Positions 21,010 through 32,500 of a stretch of 64,000 nt of DNA are shown here, one piece after another (positions within the stretch are counted from its first letter, which is position 1; the number at the start of each line of letters is the position of its first letter). This stretch comes from Perkinsus olseni. Its lineage: Eukaryota; Perkinsozoa; Perkinsida; Perkinsidae. A model generated the notes under the pieces. It searched no databases. It saw nothing but the letters and a program-made list of their open reading frames with translations, and was not told the DNA's origin. The stretch lies in assembly GCA_013115135.1 (NCBI GenBank), contig JABANP010000085.1, positions 1-64,000 of the forward strand, read 5' to 3'. The position numbers and the translations under genes were made by a program.

Positions 21010-21717
21010 TTATACCGTAGTCCTTTTGCCACCCCGAGCATCACTGTCCATGTCCGTGAGCGCACCTCGCACTTGTATGATTAAAGCAGACGCAATATAG
21101 AATACGCAAGGACCTGAAAGAGGGACTTTCAAGAGGGCAGAAGTGTCGGGGCGATAGACCCGATACGGAGCGTTGGACAGGGCTAAGGTCCAAATGAGCT
21201 CACCGGTATTGGGTAGGGGGACTTGATTGAGATGACATGCGAATAACTTCTCTAGCAATAACCCCGCAGGGCAGCAAAGAAGATCCAGAGGGGCCTTCCT
21301 AGCAAGGGCGAAGAGTTTGAAATTGTATACAATATTCAGACCAAATCCCACCGCGAAGAAAAAGGGATAAAATACCCAGTCACTAGTGACGATTGATATG
21401 GTAGTAAGAGGTAGTAGATTGGCTATCAAAATCACTTTCCATACACCGGAGAACTCAGAGATTGGATCCTGACCACCAAAATAGCTGAGCATTTTACGAG
21501 GGTTGTACTTGTCAACATCAGTATCGGCCATGTCGTTGATACCAAATATCATGATGCTGACCGGAAAGGTGAAGTAGAGGAGGCCGAGCCAAAACCTCCA
21601 CGTCGCTAGAAGATCCAATCGACCGCCGAGAGGGAAGAGATAATACGGCAGGATGATAATCCATATAATGGGCCGTGATAGCTTCAAGTAGAAGTTGACG
21701 CGGGAGAGGTCTAGCAT
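21010..21717 (-). pseudogene. UbiA-superfamily prenyltransferase, copy 4, 3'-truncated
   Basis: A continuous frame of 235 residues from MLDLSRVNFYLKLSRP. It has motif 1 NDMADTDVDKYNPRK and a weakened second motif (TDMDSDARGGKRTTV, where the other copies have DIDCDA). It stops right after GKRTTV and lacks the final membrane segments. Up to PRK it is nearly identical to copy 5 on the opposite strand; after that it follows copy 3 (SEFSGVWKVIL, FACHLNQVPLPNTG). Transcription would start in the central TIR element region. Possibly expressed, but probably not a complete enzyme. Confidence 0.75.
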
Positions 21718-21822
21718 GGGAAGGGGAATGCTCAACCTGATTCGAAATGTCGAAACGATCTCATACACCATCCGAGGAATCACTTCGTCTGTTGCCCGAC
21801 ACTACAGCCAGAGTGTGCTTCA

Positions 21823-22128
21823 AGTACGAGTTGTCCAAGCCGTTGAAACAACCGAGGCTAGCGATCGTGCGACCCAGCTGGGTGCTGCAGCCAGGCCCAG
21901 GCAGGTGAGCATCTGCTTCAAAACGGCGCTCAATCCTGAGATTAGCTGAGGGAGGATGAATCTCGCCGGTCTTTTCTTGTTCCCCACGGACGTCTGTTCA
22001 CGCGCTTCGAAGATTTCCGAGGAGTTTTCGTCCGGCCCGTTTATCGTGTAGCGATCCCACGTGCCTGACCCATCATCTATCATCACTGGACATGGCTGAT
22101 TGAGAGCACAACCCCCGGGCTCTGCCAT
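21823..22128 (-). CDS. Conserved small ORF upstream of UbiA-4
   Basis: 102 residues, starting MAEPGGCALNQPCPV and identical to the ORF at 24280. It reads through the position where copies 1 and 2 stop (LAAAPS), continuing WVARSLASVVSTAWTTRT. It lies in the left arm of the inverted repeat. Function unknown. Confidence 0.4.
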
Positions 22129-22740
22129 CTATAATCCAGTCTTTGACCTTTGGTCTTCGCATCATCAACTATTTAGCTTAGCTCCGGCGTGTGTGTGTGA
22201 GTTTACAGTCCAACGTCGGTTCCGGCAGCCGGAATCCGGCTTAGTTAGACTCTAGCCGATGTGCTTAGTAGGAGACTCTTTGTAGCGTTGAAATGCAGTG
22301 CAATCAGACAGATTGTCGAGAAGTTTTCCTCAGGCTAACTCGCTAGCTTCAGCGTAGCCTGTTATCGGAGCAAGATAGAATCAGCGATATGGACGTTACA
22401 TCACCGCAGGCAGGATGCATCGACGACTTGACCTTTTCTTGCAGCCCAACACGACCTGTGCCCGGTGTCAAAGTATTTATTTCAAGACCTCCTGGCGGAG
22501 TGTAACCAACGACAGTCCAACATCCTCATGAAAACGAAAAGTATCGCGGAGAAGAAAAAGCCGATACCCAAGCGTCACATGACGTTGTTATTATCCGCTC
22601 AGGACGTGAAGACAACAGAATCTTCGGGTTCTTTCACTTGAAGACTCGAACAGTGGTAGATCGAGCCTCTCTAAATAACAGATCGCCGAATTCTTCCGAA
22701 CAATAAGCAAATTCTTCAAATAACATAGCTTATAAAAATG

Positions 22741-23671
22741 CACTATAACTCAGTACAGTGTGGCTATTTGAGACGGCGCTCGAAGGGTGGTAAAACCGGA
22801 CTCGAGGGGAGTTCGGAGAGAAATTTATCCAGTTGTGGATCCAGGGTGAACGTATGTTCGATAGCATGACGAGGAACACACGTGTTCTCTGGGACGAACG
22901 TGTGTACCACGAGCAAAGGCACACAAAAAGCAAGGTGGTTACGTGGTAGCAAAGAAGGTAGTTGTCACTATAGTGCACCACGCTGTAGCTGTTACATAGC
23001 GCACACTATAGTCGTCACTATGTTGTCACTATATTGTAGGTTTCTCTCCCTCTGAAGCGTTATCGGATAGGATAGAGCTAATCCGATTAGCTCTAGGGTG
23101 ACGCTAGAGTTCGACGCTAGTAGCGTCGTAGTGTGGTAGGAGGATCTGCCTTCTCCTATTGGCCAGTCTAGCTGCGAGATATCGATTGTTCGCTATATGT
23201 AAATCGACTCCGTTCGGCCTTACTCCTTTTTCCTTTAAACTTTCTGACTGTGCGGCCCCGTACGTGCGAAGTAGACTGTATTTGGCGGGCGCAAGAGTTT
23301 TAAGCGCAGCTTGTATGTGCATGCGTCGAAGGATCGATTACATTTAGAGTCTTTCGTGGATTCTCTTGTGGATTGTCGTTGACCCGTCTGCCAACTCGTC
23401 GACAGCAGCTCAACCATTATCTGATATCTGTATTTGCCTTTGGGATTGTGTTACCACTGGTAACTTACCAGAGTCACTGGCATCGACTACCTATAGTATC
23501 AATCGACGACTCGATCACGACGTTGAAGATATCCGCCCAGAGTAGTATCCTACACTAAGCTTAGCTTAGTAAGCTGTTGATCACACCTTCGCTCAGCTCC
23601 CCTCTAGTTCAATTACACCTTTCTTCAAGCGCCGTTTCAAATAGCCACACTGTACTGAGTTATAGTGCATT
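22741..23671. repeat. TIR element with CACTATA ends between divergent UbiA genes (second)
   Basis: Both ends read CACTATAACTCAGTACAGTG inward, with about 70 bp of inverted similarity. It also contains CACTATAGTG at 22966-22975 and an inverted pair of TAATCCGATTA-type sequences near 23080. Because both flanks belong to the larger inverted repeat, no target duplication can be told apart. No transposase. Confidence 0.6.
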
Positions 23672-24279
23672 TTTATAAGCTATGTTATTTGAAGAATTTG
23701 CTTATTGTTCGGAAGAATTCGGCGATCTGTTATTTAGAGAGGCTCGATCTACCACTGTTCGAGTCTTCAAGTGAAAGAACCCGAAGATTCTGTTGTCTTC
23801 ACGTCCTGAGCGGATAATAACAACGTCATGTGACGCTTGGGTATCGGCTTTTTCTTCTCCGCGATACTTTTCGTTTTCATGAGGATGTTGGACTGTCGTT
23901 GGTTACATTCCGCCAGGAGGTCTTGAAATAAATACTTTGACACCGGGCACAGGTCGTGTTGGGCTGCAAGAAAAGGTCAAGTCGTCGATGCATCCTGCCT
24001 GCGGTGATGTAACGTCCATATCGCTGATTCTATCTTGCTCCGATAACAGGCTACGCTGAAGCTAGCGAGTTAGCCTGAGGAAAACTTCTCGACAATCTGT
24101 CTGATTGCACTGCATTTCAACGCTACAAAGAGTCTCCTACTAAGCACATCGGCTAGAGTCTAACTAAGCCGGATTCCGGCTGCCGGAACCGACGTTGGAC
24201 TGTAAACTCACACACACACGCCGGAGCTAAGCTAAATAGTTGATGATGCGAAGACCAAAGGTCAAAGACTGGATTATAG

Positions 24280-24588
24280 ATGGCAGAGCCCGGGGGTTGT
24301 GCTCTCAATCAGCCATGTCCAGTGATGATAGATGATGGGTCAGGCACGTGGGATCGCTACACGATAAACGGGCCGGACGAAAACTCCTCGGAAATCTTCG
24401 AAGCGCGTGAACAGACGTCCGTGGGGAACAAGAAAAGACCGGCGAGATTCATCCTCCCTCAGCTAATCTCAGGATTGAGCGCCGTTTTGAAGCAGATGCT
24501 CACCTGCCTGGGCCTGGCTGCAGCACCCAGCTGGGTCGCACGGTCGCTAGCCTCGGTTGTCTCAACGGCTTGGACAACTCGTACTTGA
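24280..24588 (+). CDS. Conserved small ORF upstream of UbiA-5
   Basis: 102 residues, identical to the inverted copy at 21823-22128; see the entry at 6554 for the shared core. The ORF ends 100 bases before the chosen UbiA-5 start and is in a different frame. Function unknown. Confidence 0.4.
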   Translation: MAEPGGCALNQPCPVMIDDGSGTWDRYTINGPDENSSEIFEAREQTSVGNKKRPARFILPQLISGLSAVLKQMLTCLGLAAAPSWVARSLASVVSTAWTTRT

Positions 24589-24690
24589 AGCACACTCTGG
24601 CTGTAGTGTGGGTCAACAGACGAAGTGATTCCTCGGATGGTGTATGAGATCGTTTCGACATTTCGAATCAGGTTGAGCATTCCCCTTCCC

Positions 24691-25587
24691 ATGCTAGACC
24701 TCTCCCGCGTCAACTTCTACTTGAAGCTATCACGGCCCATTATATGGATTATCATCCTGCCGTATTATCTCTTCCCTCTCGGCGGACGATTGGATCTTCT
24801 AGCGACGTGGAGGTTTTGGCTCGGCCTCCTCTACTTCACCTTTCCGGTCAGCATCATGATGTTTGGCATCAATGACGTGGCCGATACCGACGTTGACAAA
24901 TACAACCCTCGCAAGGCGCACGACTACTTCGGTAACCAGGCCTCTAAGTCTGACCTGTTTGGTCTATGGAAAGTGATATTGGTATCCAATATGATACCTC
25001 TGGTCATCATGTCCATCATCACTGCTGACTGGATATTTTACTCTGGTTATTTCATTGTGGCACTCAGTCTGAACATTTTGTACAACTTGAAGCCCTTCGC
25101 CTTCGCAAGGAAGGCTCCTTGGGATCTTCCCTTCACCCCAGTGGGTTTTCTTATTTTGGTTACACTCGCATGTCATCTCAATCAAGTGCCTCTGCCTAAG
25201 GCTGGTAAGTCCAAGCTGGCGAAATTGTCTTCACTATGCGTCACCCTGCCCGACTCGCTGTTCGATTTGCCAACTCCCTCAGGCCCCTGCTTATTTTATG
25301 CGTCATCAACTCTGACTAACCACATGGTAGCTGAGCTTCTTGACATTGACTGTGATACTCTTGGCGGCAAGAGAACTACGGCGGTCGTCATCGGGAAGGC
25401 CTACACGTGTGCCTTCATCGGAGCACTGATACTCGTACAGCTCTTGGTGAGTGCGGACTGCTCTCTGGCGGCCCTTCCACCTTCGAAGTCCAGTTCGTTT
25501 TCTCTCAGATACTGACACCTCTATCTAATATCTTTATAGCCATGTTACATTGCGGTGGTGATGCGTCCATCCTGGTCTCTTATATAA
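24691..25587 (+). CDS. UbiA-superfamily prenyltransferase, copy 5
   Basis: The best-preserved copy with copy 1. Exon 1 (24691-25446) starts MLDLSRVNFYLKLSRPIIW. It has motif 1 NDVADTDVDKYNPRK and motif 2 DIDCDTLGGKRTTAVVIG, with hydrophobic segments such as LFPLGG-LDLLATWRFWLGLLYF and PVGFLILVTLACHLNQVPLP. The intron runs from GTGAGT at 25447 to TATAG at 25539. Exon 2 reads PCYIAVVMRPSWSLI, then stops. As in copy 1, an alternative frame to 25724 ends FVVYAFTNGILA, so the C-terminus is uncertain. About 267 residues. In this superfamily the two Asp-rich motifs face the membrane-embedded active site; the acceptor is unknown. Confidence 0.75.
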
Positions 25588-26904
25588 GGCAAAGCTTTTT
25601 CAGAGGCCAAACGGCGTGTCAATCATGGGAAGGGTCCCGCTCTTTCTTACTATCAATGTATGCTAGATATCTACTCAAGTTTTCCTTCGTTGTCTACGCA
25701 TTCACTAACGGTATTCTCGCGTAGCTCGGTCTTTCTTCCTCCTTTGAATTCACTATGTCATTCTCATGGTCAATTCCGCTAGTTCCAGTATTCTCAGTGA
25801 GCTCTTGTGCTGTACTGCATTACTATTTGACAGTCAAGTAAGAGTCCAAGACTATCTAGTCTGAGTATCCATCGCCGACAGTTGTGTTACATAAGCTGAG
25901 CTCTTATTGGGGAGGGCTGAGGCACTCCGACTGAGAATTCAAGAATATTCTTCGTGGCAAACCTGTGGGATATAGATGGCTGTAGCCCGATTGATCAGAC
26001 TTAGCGCTGCCGTAGGGAGGAGGGTGGATCATTGGTCATCATCTCGATGGGAGGCGTGTTCGGATCCGCTCTGTGCTTATGAGTATAGAGGTATCTTTGC
26101 AGCGATGAATTTAGTGATGCTAACCTCACCATCAGAAATTCGTGTATGCCTCGACGGCAAAGGTAGAGCTCATTGCCTTCGCGTGCCAAACCTAGAATCG
26201 AGCACAAGATACCACAGGACTGGGCTATCATCTGCTCGCTGAAGCATAAATACAGCAACGTCAAGGACCGCCGACCGAGCAGGACTGGGAAGTGTGCCGA
26301 TATACATCTATGAATCGGACGCTGATCCTGCACCTCAGAGAATAAAGAAAAAAGTTTGTATTTTGAGGCACACTCGCGTCAGATATCACCGCTTGCCTGG
26401 ACGGAAGCTCGGACCTCGCACAAGGGTCCTGCAAGAGGCCGATGCTTGCAGCTAGCTGAGACCGACAGAGTTGTGTGCCAAACACAATACAGAGGGCGAA
26501 CAACGTGAGGTAACGACTCCGGCCCGAACTGTAGCTTAAAGCGCATGTGCTTTCCAAGTCATTGTCCATGATGCTGATCCGTTTTCAGCTACATGCTGGG
26601 GTGTGTGAGTTTATAGTCAGACGCGGGTTCCGGCCTAGTGAGACTCTTGCCGATATGCTGAGCACATTGTGCTCAGTTAAAGACTCTCTGTAGCGCTGAC
26701 ATGCGGTGCAATCAGAGAGATTGTCAAGAGGCTTCCACGCCAAACACCACAGCTCTTTGAGCTGTGAGTGTTTGGTCTCGCCTGGCATCGATAAGGGTGT
26801 CTCAGAAATTGGATTGATACTCATAAGTTGAGAGTTTGGTTGATTAAGGAGTGTGGGTATTTGGGCCTGATACTCGGGCCGAAACTCGTTTCGTTGGGGT
26901 TGCG
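25588..26904. other. Flank of UbiA-5 and unresolved sequence
   Basis: The match to the flank of copies 1 and 2 is lost after about 25690. Open stretches exist at 25976-26242 (plus) and 26569-26261 (minus) but show no recognisable domain. Bases 26600-26760 are a diverged inverted copy of the UbiA upstream region (compare 6370-6500), so this is more decayed cassette material. Confidence 0.4.
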
Positions 26905-27219
26905 ATGTACATCATACAGAACATTCACAAATATCCCCAACCCGAGTATCTAGCTGCACAAAACAGGCGATCTCATCTCGAACATTCATCAATGGAAGTT
27001 AACCCCTCAAACAAGGGTACAACCCGCACAAGGTCTCTAATGCCCGAGAGACATATCGCTGATTTGTACCTCCCCATCGAAGACCTCGGTTTAGAAAAAA
27101 AAGAAGAGAGCGTCAAGAAGACGACGCTCGACTTCCGAGCCGTTATCAAGCACCTGGTAACTCAAGCCGGTAGTCGGGGTACTAGCTTGCTAGCGTGGGA
27201 GGCACAGCCGGGACACTAG
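26905..27219 (+). CDS. Hypothetical ORF, no family recognised
   Basis: About 104 residues from the ATG at 26905 (MYIIQNIHKYPQPEYLA). It is hydrophilic, with a basic and acidic middle (LGLEKKEESVKKTTLDF) and no membrane segment. The stop at 27217 lies in the near-perfect palindrome GGGACACTAGGTGTCCC. No other copy in the window supports it, and it may be chance or part of a mobile element. Confidence 0.25.
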   Translation: MYIIQNIHKYPQPEYLAAQNRRSHLEHSSMEVNPSNKGTTRTRSLMPERHIADLYLPIEDLGLEKKEESVKKTTLDFRAVIKHLVTQAGSRGTSLLAWEAQPGH

Positions 27220-28230
27220 GTGTCCCGCTGTGCGCACAATATAACACGGCATCTCTCCGCGCCGGTTTTAACCTAGATAAACTACTCGTTTATCCGCTGA
27301 ATAACATGTCCCTAGGAGATTCATCTCCATGCGGTTTCACCGAGCACCTACGCGGATGCTAAGTAATTAGACTAAGCTTTGGATAAGCTGCTCTCTAAGC
27401 CTATCCTTAGAGTGTTGAGTTGAGTATCTATTTCCTATACGCTCCACCAGGCAATGCTGACGGAGCTTGAGAACTTTTTTTGAAGGACTTACAAAAGTTA
27501 TTCGGTATCGCCCCTAGCCTATCAGCCCACGTCGCGGACTCAGCACATCAACTCTCAGAATGGAGCCAGATCAAGCTGATGAACGAAACAGTCGTGTCAA
27601 TAAATGAACGATACCCTTATAAGTGAGTACTTGTTTAGGTGAACATTACCCGTATGATCCTGACTTGAAGCTGGCTTCGTCGATAGCTACCCGCCCGGGT
27701 GCCAGCCGCAAGGAGATGGGAATGTCGCACTCCCGGAGTGTCGAAGCAACGGACCATACCCTAGCGCCCCTCTGCAGCTCCTTCGTGCCATCAGGCCAGA
27801 ACTTGACTGCACCAAGCATAAAACATGTAGGAGACTCCGAGAGCACTTCGCGCCTGGAAAATGAGTAATGTATACTTCTCTGGGACGACCGCCCCTCTTT
27901 TCGAGAGAAGACTGAGAGCACCATATCCATGACATAGTAGACAGTTAGCACCACGGAACCGACTAGAATGTAGGATACCTGAGTAAAGAATATTAGATGC
28001 TCAAGGCGTTTACTTCAATATCGGGCGAGAAACCTGCGCGAGGCGAGCGGTTAGCCTCGCCAGACCTTCTGACGGGTATCACCACGGATTAGCGATGATC
28101 AGAATCTAAAAGTTCAAAATTCCTTATCTTCTTCAATATACTTCACACGGCCTCTTCGAGAGTGAAGGCTTTGCGGCGCGACTTGCGATAGGCTCAAAGG
28201 CAAACTTGCCGCTATCTCGAGCAACAAGGA
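27220..28230 (+). other. Unresolved region with a possible relic exon at 27471-27618
   Basis: The stretch 27471-27626 is open (FLKDLQKLFGIAPSLSAHV ... NETVVSINERYPY) and meets GTGAGTAC, a good splice donor, near 27619. Part of it resembles an open piece at 30180-30290 (FLSKELWKLYGIADSS), so both may come from one repeated gene or retroelement polyprotein. The rest holds nothing recognised. Confidence 0.3.
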
Positions 28231-29402
28231 TCAAGTTGATTCGATCAACGCAGAGGGATCATTCCTTACCAGGGCTGAACACACAGTCAGGGCCAACATA
28301 AGTTGCTGAGATCTCATTTCGCCGATTTTAACAGCTGTAGTGTTCTTCCCGACTTGAGCATCGTCCTCGATATCGAGAATTTCTCCAAACAGCTGACCCC
28401 GCGCCATTGCCAGCCAGTGAAACATCCAGCCGCCTGAGAAAAGGTCGTAAGTAGGACCAACGGAGACGTCGGGTGAATGACACTGGATGGGTATTGATAG
28501 CGAGCTTGAGGTGGCTCCCTCAGATTAATCCTCAGGCATTGCTGTCTCAAATGCCGTTACCATCATCGAGCTCCTAAACTTCTGAGATAGTAGCGAAAAG
28601 GGGTCCTAGACGAACTCCAGAGGATCTTTGACGACGACAGCGTAAAGCCTGGAACCAAGAGATCAGCTGTGCAATGGTATTACCAATTGACGGAGTAGGG
28701 ACGTTGTTCACGGCGCACGAAAACATCGTGATGCAGGAGATCCCGAAGAGCATTCAATTGTGGTGAGACATTCAATTGTGTACAACTTCTCCTCACACAA
28801 GGGAATTCCCAGGGGCCCTTCCGAGCGACTGCCATGGGGGGCAGGTTGTAAATGATATTACAGAGGAAAAAACCGAGAACCCAGATGAGTGAGCTCATGT
28901 GTCCAGTAGCCGCTATGAGGATGACCATTGGACAGAGGTTGCTGATGGCCATCGGGAGGGGCAGCTGAGCTAACTCCACTTTGCTCGCTCTCGCACCCCA
29001 AGTGTAGTTACCCTTGCGAGCGTGCAATTGATCCACATCAAAGTCTACCATATCATTCATACCGAACATGAGTAGATTGAAAGGAAGTGTACAAGATAGA
29101 AGACCGATGTAGAAAGGGAATGTCTGAAGAACATTCCAATGACCTCCAGTTGGCCAAAGATAAAGCCAAACCATGACAAACCACAAACCGGGGCGAGATA
29201 TCACCAACGTAGCTCTCCAGCCCATAAGTGTGGGAGACACTATCATGGGGAGATCGAGTAAGATAGAAAATATTACTGCCCTAAGAGCCATTGATGAGGG
29301 CTCCAGATTCTTCTGGCTACCTACTTGTAGAGAGGCAATCTGTGCGCAACCTAGTTCTTGCCAGGAACATGGGCTGCCCATGCCTAATCGAACGCTTCGC
29401 AC
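28231..29402 (-). pseudogene. Divergent UbiA-superfamily prenyltransferase, copy 6, disrupted
   Basis: The N-terminal 180 codons (29402-28820) read ATLVISRPGLWFVMVW, then motif 1 NDMVDFDVDQLHARK and NIIYNLPPMAVARKGPW. The frame then enters unrelated sequence, with a short direct repeat ACAATTGAATG near 28750-28775. The C-terminal part resumes at about 28470-28263 with motif 2 DIEDDAQVGKNTTAVKIG, ending at a GTAAGG splice donor at the same place as the intron of copies 1, 2 and 5. It is clearly a different subfamily. The middle may be an unrecognised intron or damage; a last exon was not found. Confidence 0.65.
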
Positions 29403-29430
29403 GCATGCCCATCATGATGGCCCACCTGTA

Positions 29431-29667
29431 CACTATAGGGGCAACTACCTTTAATGCTGCTACGTGCCCACCTTGCTCTTTGTGCGCCTTAGCTCGTCGT
29501 ACGTGCGTTTGTCCCAGACTGGGACGAGGAACACACGTGTTCACTGGGACGCCCAGTGGGACTCCTGGCTCCAACACTTAGATCAGTTATCCCGAACTCC
29601 TCTCGAGTCCGGTTTCACCTTTCTTTGAGCCCCGTCTTGAATAGCCACACTGTACTGAGTTATAGTG
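29431..29667. repeat. Copy of the ~235-bp CACTATA-ended repeat
   Basis: It starts CACTATAGGGGCAACTACC and ends CACTGTACTGAGTTATAGTG, inverse in order to 12303-12537. It includes the shared tracts ACCTTGCTCTTTGTGCGCC and ACGAGGAACACACGTGTTC. Identity to the other copies is moderate. It lies upstream of UbiA copy 6, as other copies lie upstream of S or U genes. Confidence 0.6.
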
Positions 29668-30508
29668 CAGATCATTACGAGTAAGCTATTCTCGTAGTTG
29701 GTGATTTTCATATAGCTCGTACCCGCCGAACCCGCGATTGCCATTTGTAGCATCGCCTTCGGTCTCGGCATCGTTTGCCTTCGCGTTATCCTCGCTGCCG
29801 TCGTGAAGTCCTGTCGATCCTACCGATGTTAGGGGGTTTTGCGCCTTGCCCCATCTCGGAGACCACAGGTTTCATGCGCCTTGGCAAGGCTCTGGGATGA
29901 AGTTGTCGTACTTATGGTACACAGGACAGCACAAGCGTCCTCAATACTATCGCGTTTTCTACTTTTGGTACATGCAAGAGAAATCGCCAACTCACAAAAC
30001 TGCAGACTTACTCAAGCTAGTGGTTTCCGGTGAAGATGCCAACAAACCGTTCCCTACAAAGAGGTGCAATCTCTGCCAGTCGGAGCCCATGGACCGTGGA
30101 TCTTTGGAAACTCATTCACACGGACCTCTCGTTTAGCACCCCGTCACCACTACGTGGAACACTACACAAGGGAGCTTTGGAATTTCTATCTAAAGAACTC
30201 TGGAAGCTATACGGTATCGCCGACAGCTCACTGACCAACTCCACCAATACAGCACATCTGGCCTGGTGTCAGAATGAAGTCGGAGTAGCCCAATAGGTCA
30301 TGGATGAAACAATAATACCAACTTGGCATTGCCAATACAGCATGAATGATACTCTTGAGAGTGAATCTCGAGAGAACTCTGCCCATCCAACCTGAATTTT
30401 TCGAGTTGGATTCTTCAATAGGAAGGTTTCTCCGACGGAGAGCAATGACTACTCCATCGAGAACGTCCCGTATCCCACGGGTGTCACCCGCGAGAGAATA
30501 GTACAAAA
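29668..30508. other. Unresolved region between UbiA relics
   Basis: Overlapping open stretches on the plus strand (29846-30136, 30030-30296) show shifts and no clear domain. The piece near 30180-30290 is similar to 27471-27560. Nothing else recognised. Confidence 0.3.
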
Positions 30509-30805
30509 CTATGTCAACGTACCGTTAACAAAGGCATAGAAAACGAAAGCAAGCTTGACAGCATTTGTGGTGTATGAAAGTGACAGAAAGGTGCGACTCC
30601 CTACCCACGGATGAGAAGACACTGAGATTGCGTTGCTGCTCTGTTTCATGTACGGAATGTTGATGAATGTTGGGGGAATGTCACCGGGGACAGTCCTAGT
30701 AGGACTGAAATTTGAGTCGCTAAGGCCTCGAGAAAAGGGATAAATCGGTTGAAACGGGACTAGCCTAGTGCCATTCCAACCGAGGTCTAGTCCCACTAGG
30801 AACAA
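30509..30805 (-). pseudogene. UbiA C-terminal fragment, copy 7
   Basis: The last ~45 residues (NAISVSSHPWVGSRTFLSL ... AFVFYAFVNGT) match the alternative C-terminal frame after copies 1, 2 and 5 (SRSFLLSMYARYTAKF-FVVYAF) and the relic at 39960-40130. No upstream catalytic part is attached in the right order, so it is a displaced 3' fragment. It is useful because it shows what an undamaged C-terminus may look like. Confidence 0.55.
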
Positions 30806-30824
30806 AGCAGATGAGCAGACTATT

Positions 30825-31800
30825 GAACTGATCTGTTTTAGCTGATTTAGCGACTACACGCATACTCACGTTCCTCCGAGGAACGAGGTGACGCAGAGGA
30901 CTCTACACGTAGACAAGGGAGGCAAAGCTTGGGCCCTCAATAGAGCCTACGAAGAGAGTTTAGCGTCTCCTCAATAGAGTTGACTGGTGAGATGGTGTGG
31001 TTGCCCCTCAGCTTGATACGGATGGGAACACAACATAGAGGGGAATCGGAGCAGCCGCGGCCGAGGCAAACGACGACAAGCAGATTAGCTGTATGACGCA
31101 CGCGTACATAGTCACTTCGAAACCTTTCCGGAAGCAGTCAACCTGGTTAAAGTAACATAACCGTTCGACCCATTACATCACAAGTGGGTGAATAGCATGT
31201 AACACTGAGAGTGGTGGAGGAATTGAACGGTTCAATGAAATGTTGATCTACAGTACCCGCCATCTAAAGACTGTATTCACTTTGACACGCACTCAAATTT
31301 TCGACTCAGGGGCTGACATTTTGGATATATAAGTTTTATAACGGAACTCTCGGAGAATTGTCTCTCCTGGTATCCTTGTTTCTCTGTGCTGTTGCATCAC
31401 CGCTGAAACTATGAACCATGGGAATGCTCGTATCGCAATCGATTCTGATGTGACGTCGGGCTTAACATATTCTGTGCTCGATACCGAAGCTGATTAAACC
31501 CTGAAGAAGAAGCTGATACTGTATGTGTAATGTAACTGGCGGATGAGCGCTTCACCCAGCCCTCCGCTCCCTCAGCCTGCTGGATTTGGCATCATGATAG
31601 ACGAATCGGCCAGCCTACATTCGGCGGACGTCAGAATCCGTCACTGTAGCGAAATTAAATCTACTAACGGCAAAATTGATTCCCACACTTCGTCGAAATT
31701 GAACCTACTTCGGGTGTGCCGGCGAAAGTGATCTTACTAAGGCATATCTTGGCGCGGGTGATCGCTCGCCCTGCGAAATTGATCTCACCGATCGCGAAAT
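30825..31800 (+). repeat. Duplicated block Y, copy 2, with GCGAAATTGA motif array
   Basis: Same as 15975-16771, with about 230 extra bases (31390-31620) between CTCTGTGC and GGACGTC. It has six or seven GCGAAATTGA-like units (31648-31795). The GATCAG palindromes at the left end are shorter here. The extra segment holds a short open frame (31543-31731) with no recognised domain. Confidence 0.6.
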
Positions 31801-32500
31801 AGGCCTTTAAAAGGTGTAGGTATTACCTACATCTTAGAAGATTCTTATCTGCATGCCAGCACTAGCGCACAACTACGACATGGAGCACGAACCACGCTCG
31901 TGCACTATAGTGACAGCTACCTCCATTGCTGCTGCGTACCATAAATCCCAATGTTGCCACCTACGTCTGTTCTTTGTGCGCCCAATCGTCCCGGCAACCG
32001 CGTGGATTCCTCGTCACGCTACGTATTGAAGCTGTTGCGTCTCAAAAGGACACAAATGATGAAGTCTTGACAATTGTGTAGATTGTCTCCTTCTCCTCCC
32101 ATTCTGATGTCCTTGGGACACTCTGTGGGTGGCTTAAGTATCCTCACGCTAGTACGCTAGCTGTGGATTCAATCATTAATCATTAAGTAAGCTGTGATTA
32201 CTTATTACATTGGTGGTTATCATCTACCACCTACGTCGTTACATATTGTGATAGAAAGTGGGTGTTCTCTATCATAGTGGTTATTGATATTGTTATTACT
32301 ACAAGTCTGGATCAGTGTTTCCAGTTGTTAATCTGGAAGACCGTGGAATATATTAACCGAAAGGGTTCACAGAAGGCGATCAACAAAGCCGTTCGTTTTC
32401 AACGTTCTCCCTGAGCTCCCATCGCGTCTGATTTTACAATTCTGCGAATGCCATTACTATAACGGCTATACTGGTCAGCTCTGTCTCGCCCCGTTCTCAC
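31801..32500 (+). other. Upstream region of S4
   Basis: Matches 8998-9230 at both ends, with about 330 additional bases (32050-32390) that have no counterpart there. It contains CACTATAGTGAC near 31906 and diverged parts of the ~235-bp repeat. No gene recognised. Confidence 0.45.

Larger units (their letters stand above)
21494..24915. repeat. Large inverted repeat containing divergent UbiA 5' halves
   Basis: The left arm (21494-22740) and right arm (23672-24915) are nearly perfect inverse copies of about 1.25 kb. They hold the 5' third of each UbiA gene, the conserved small ORF and the shared upstream region. They surround a 931-base centre with its own inverted ends. Similarity between arms drops sharply just after the PRK codons, inside the coding regions. 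Confidence 0.85.
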
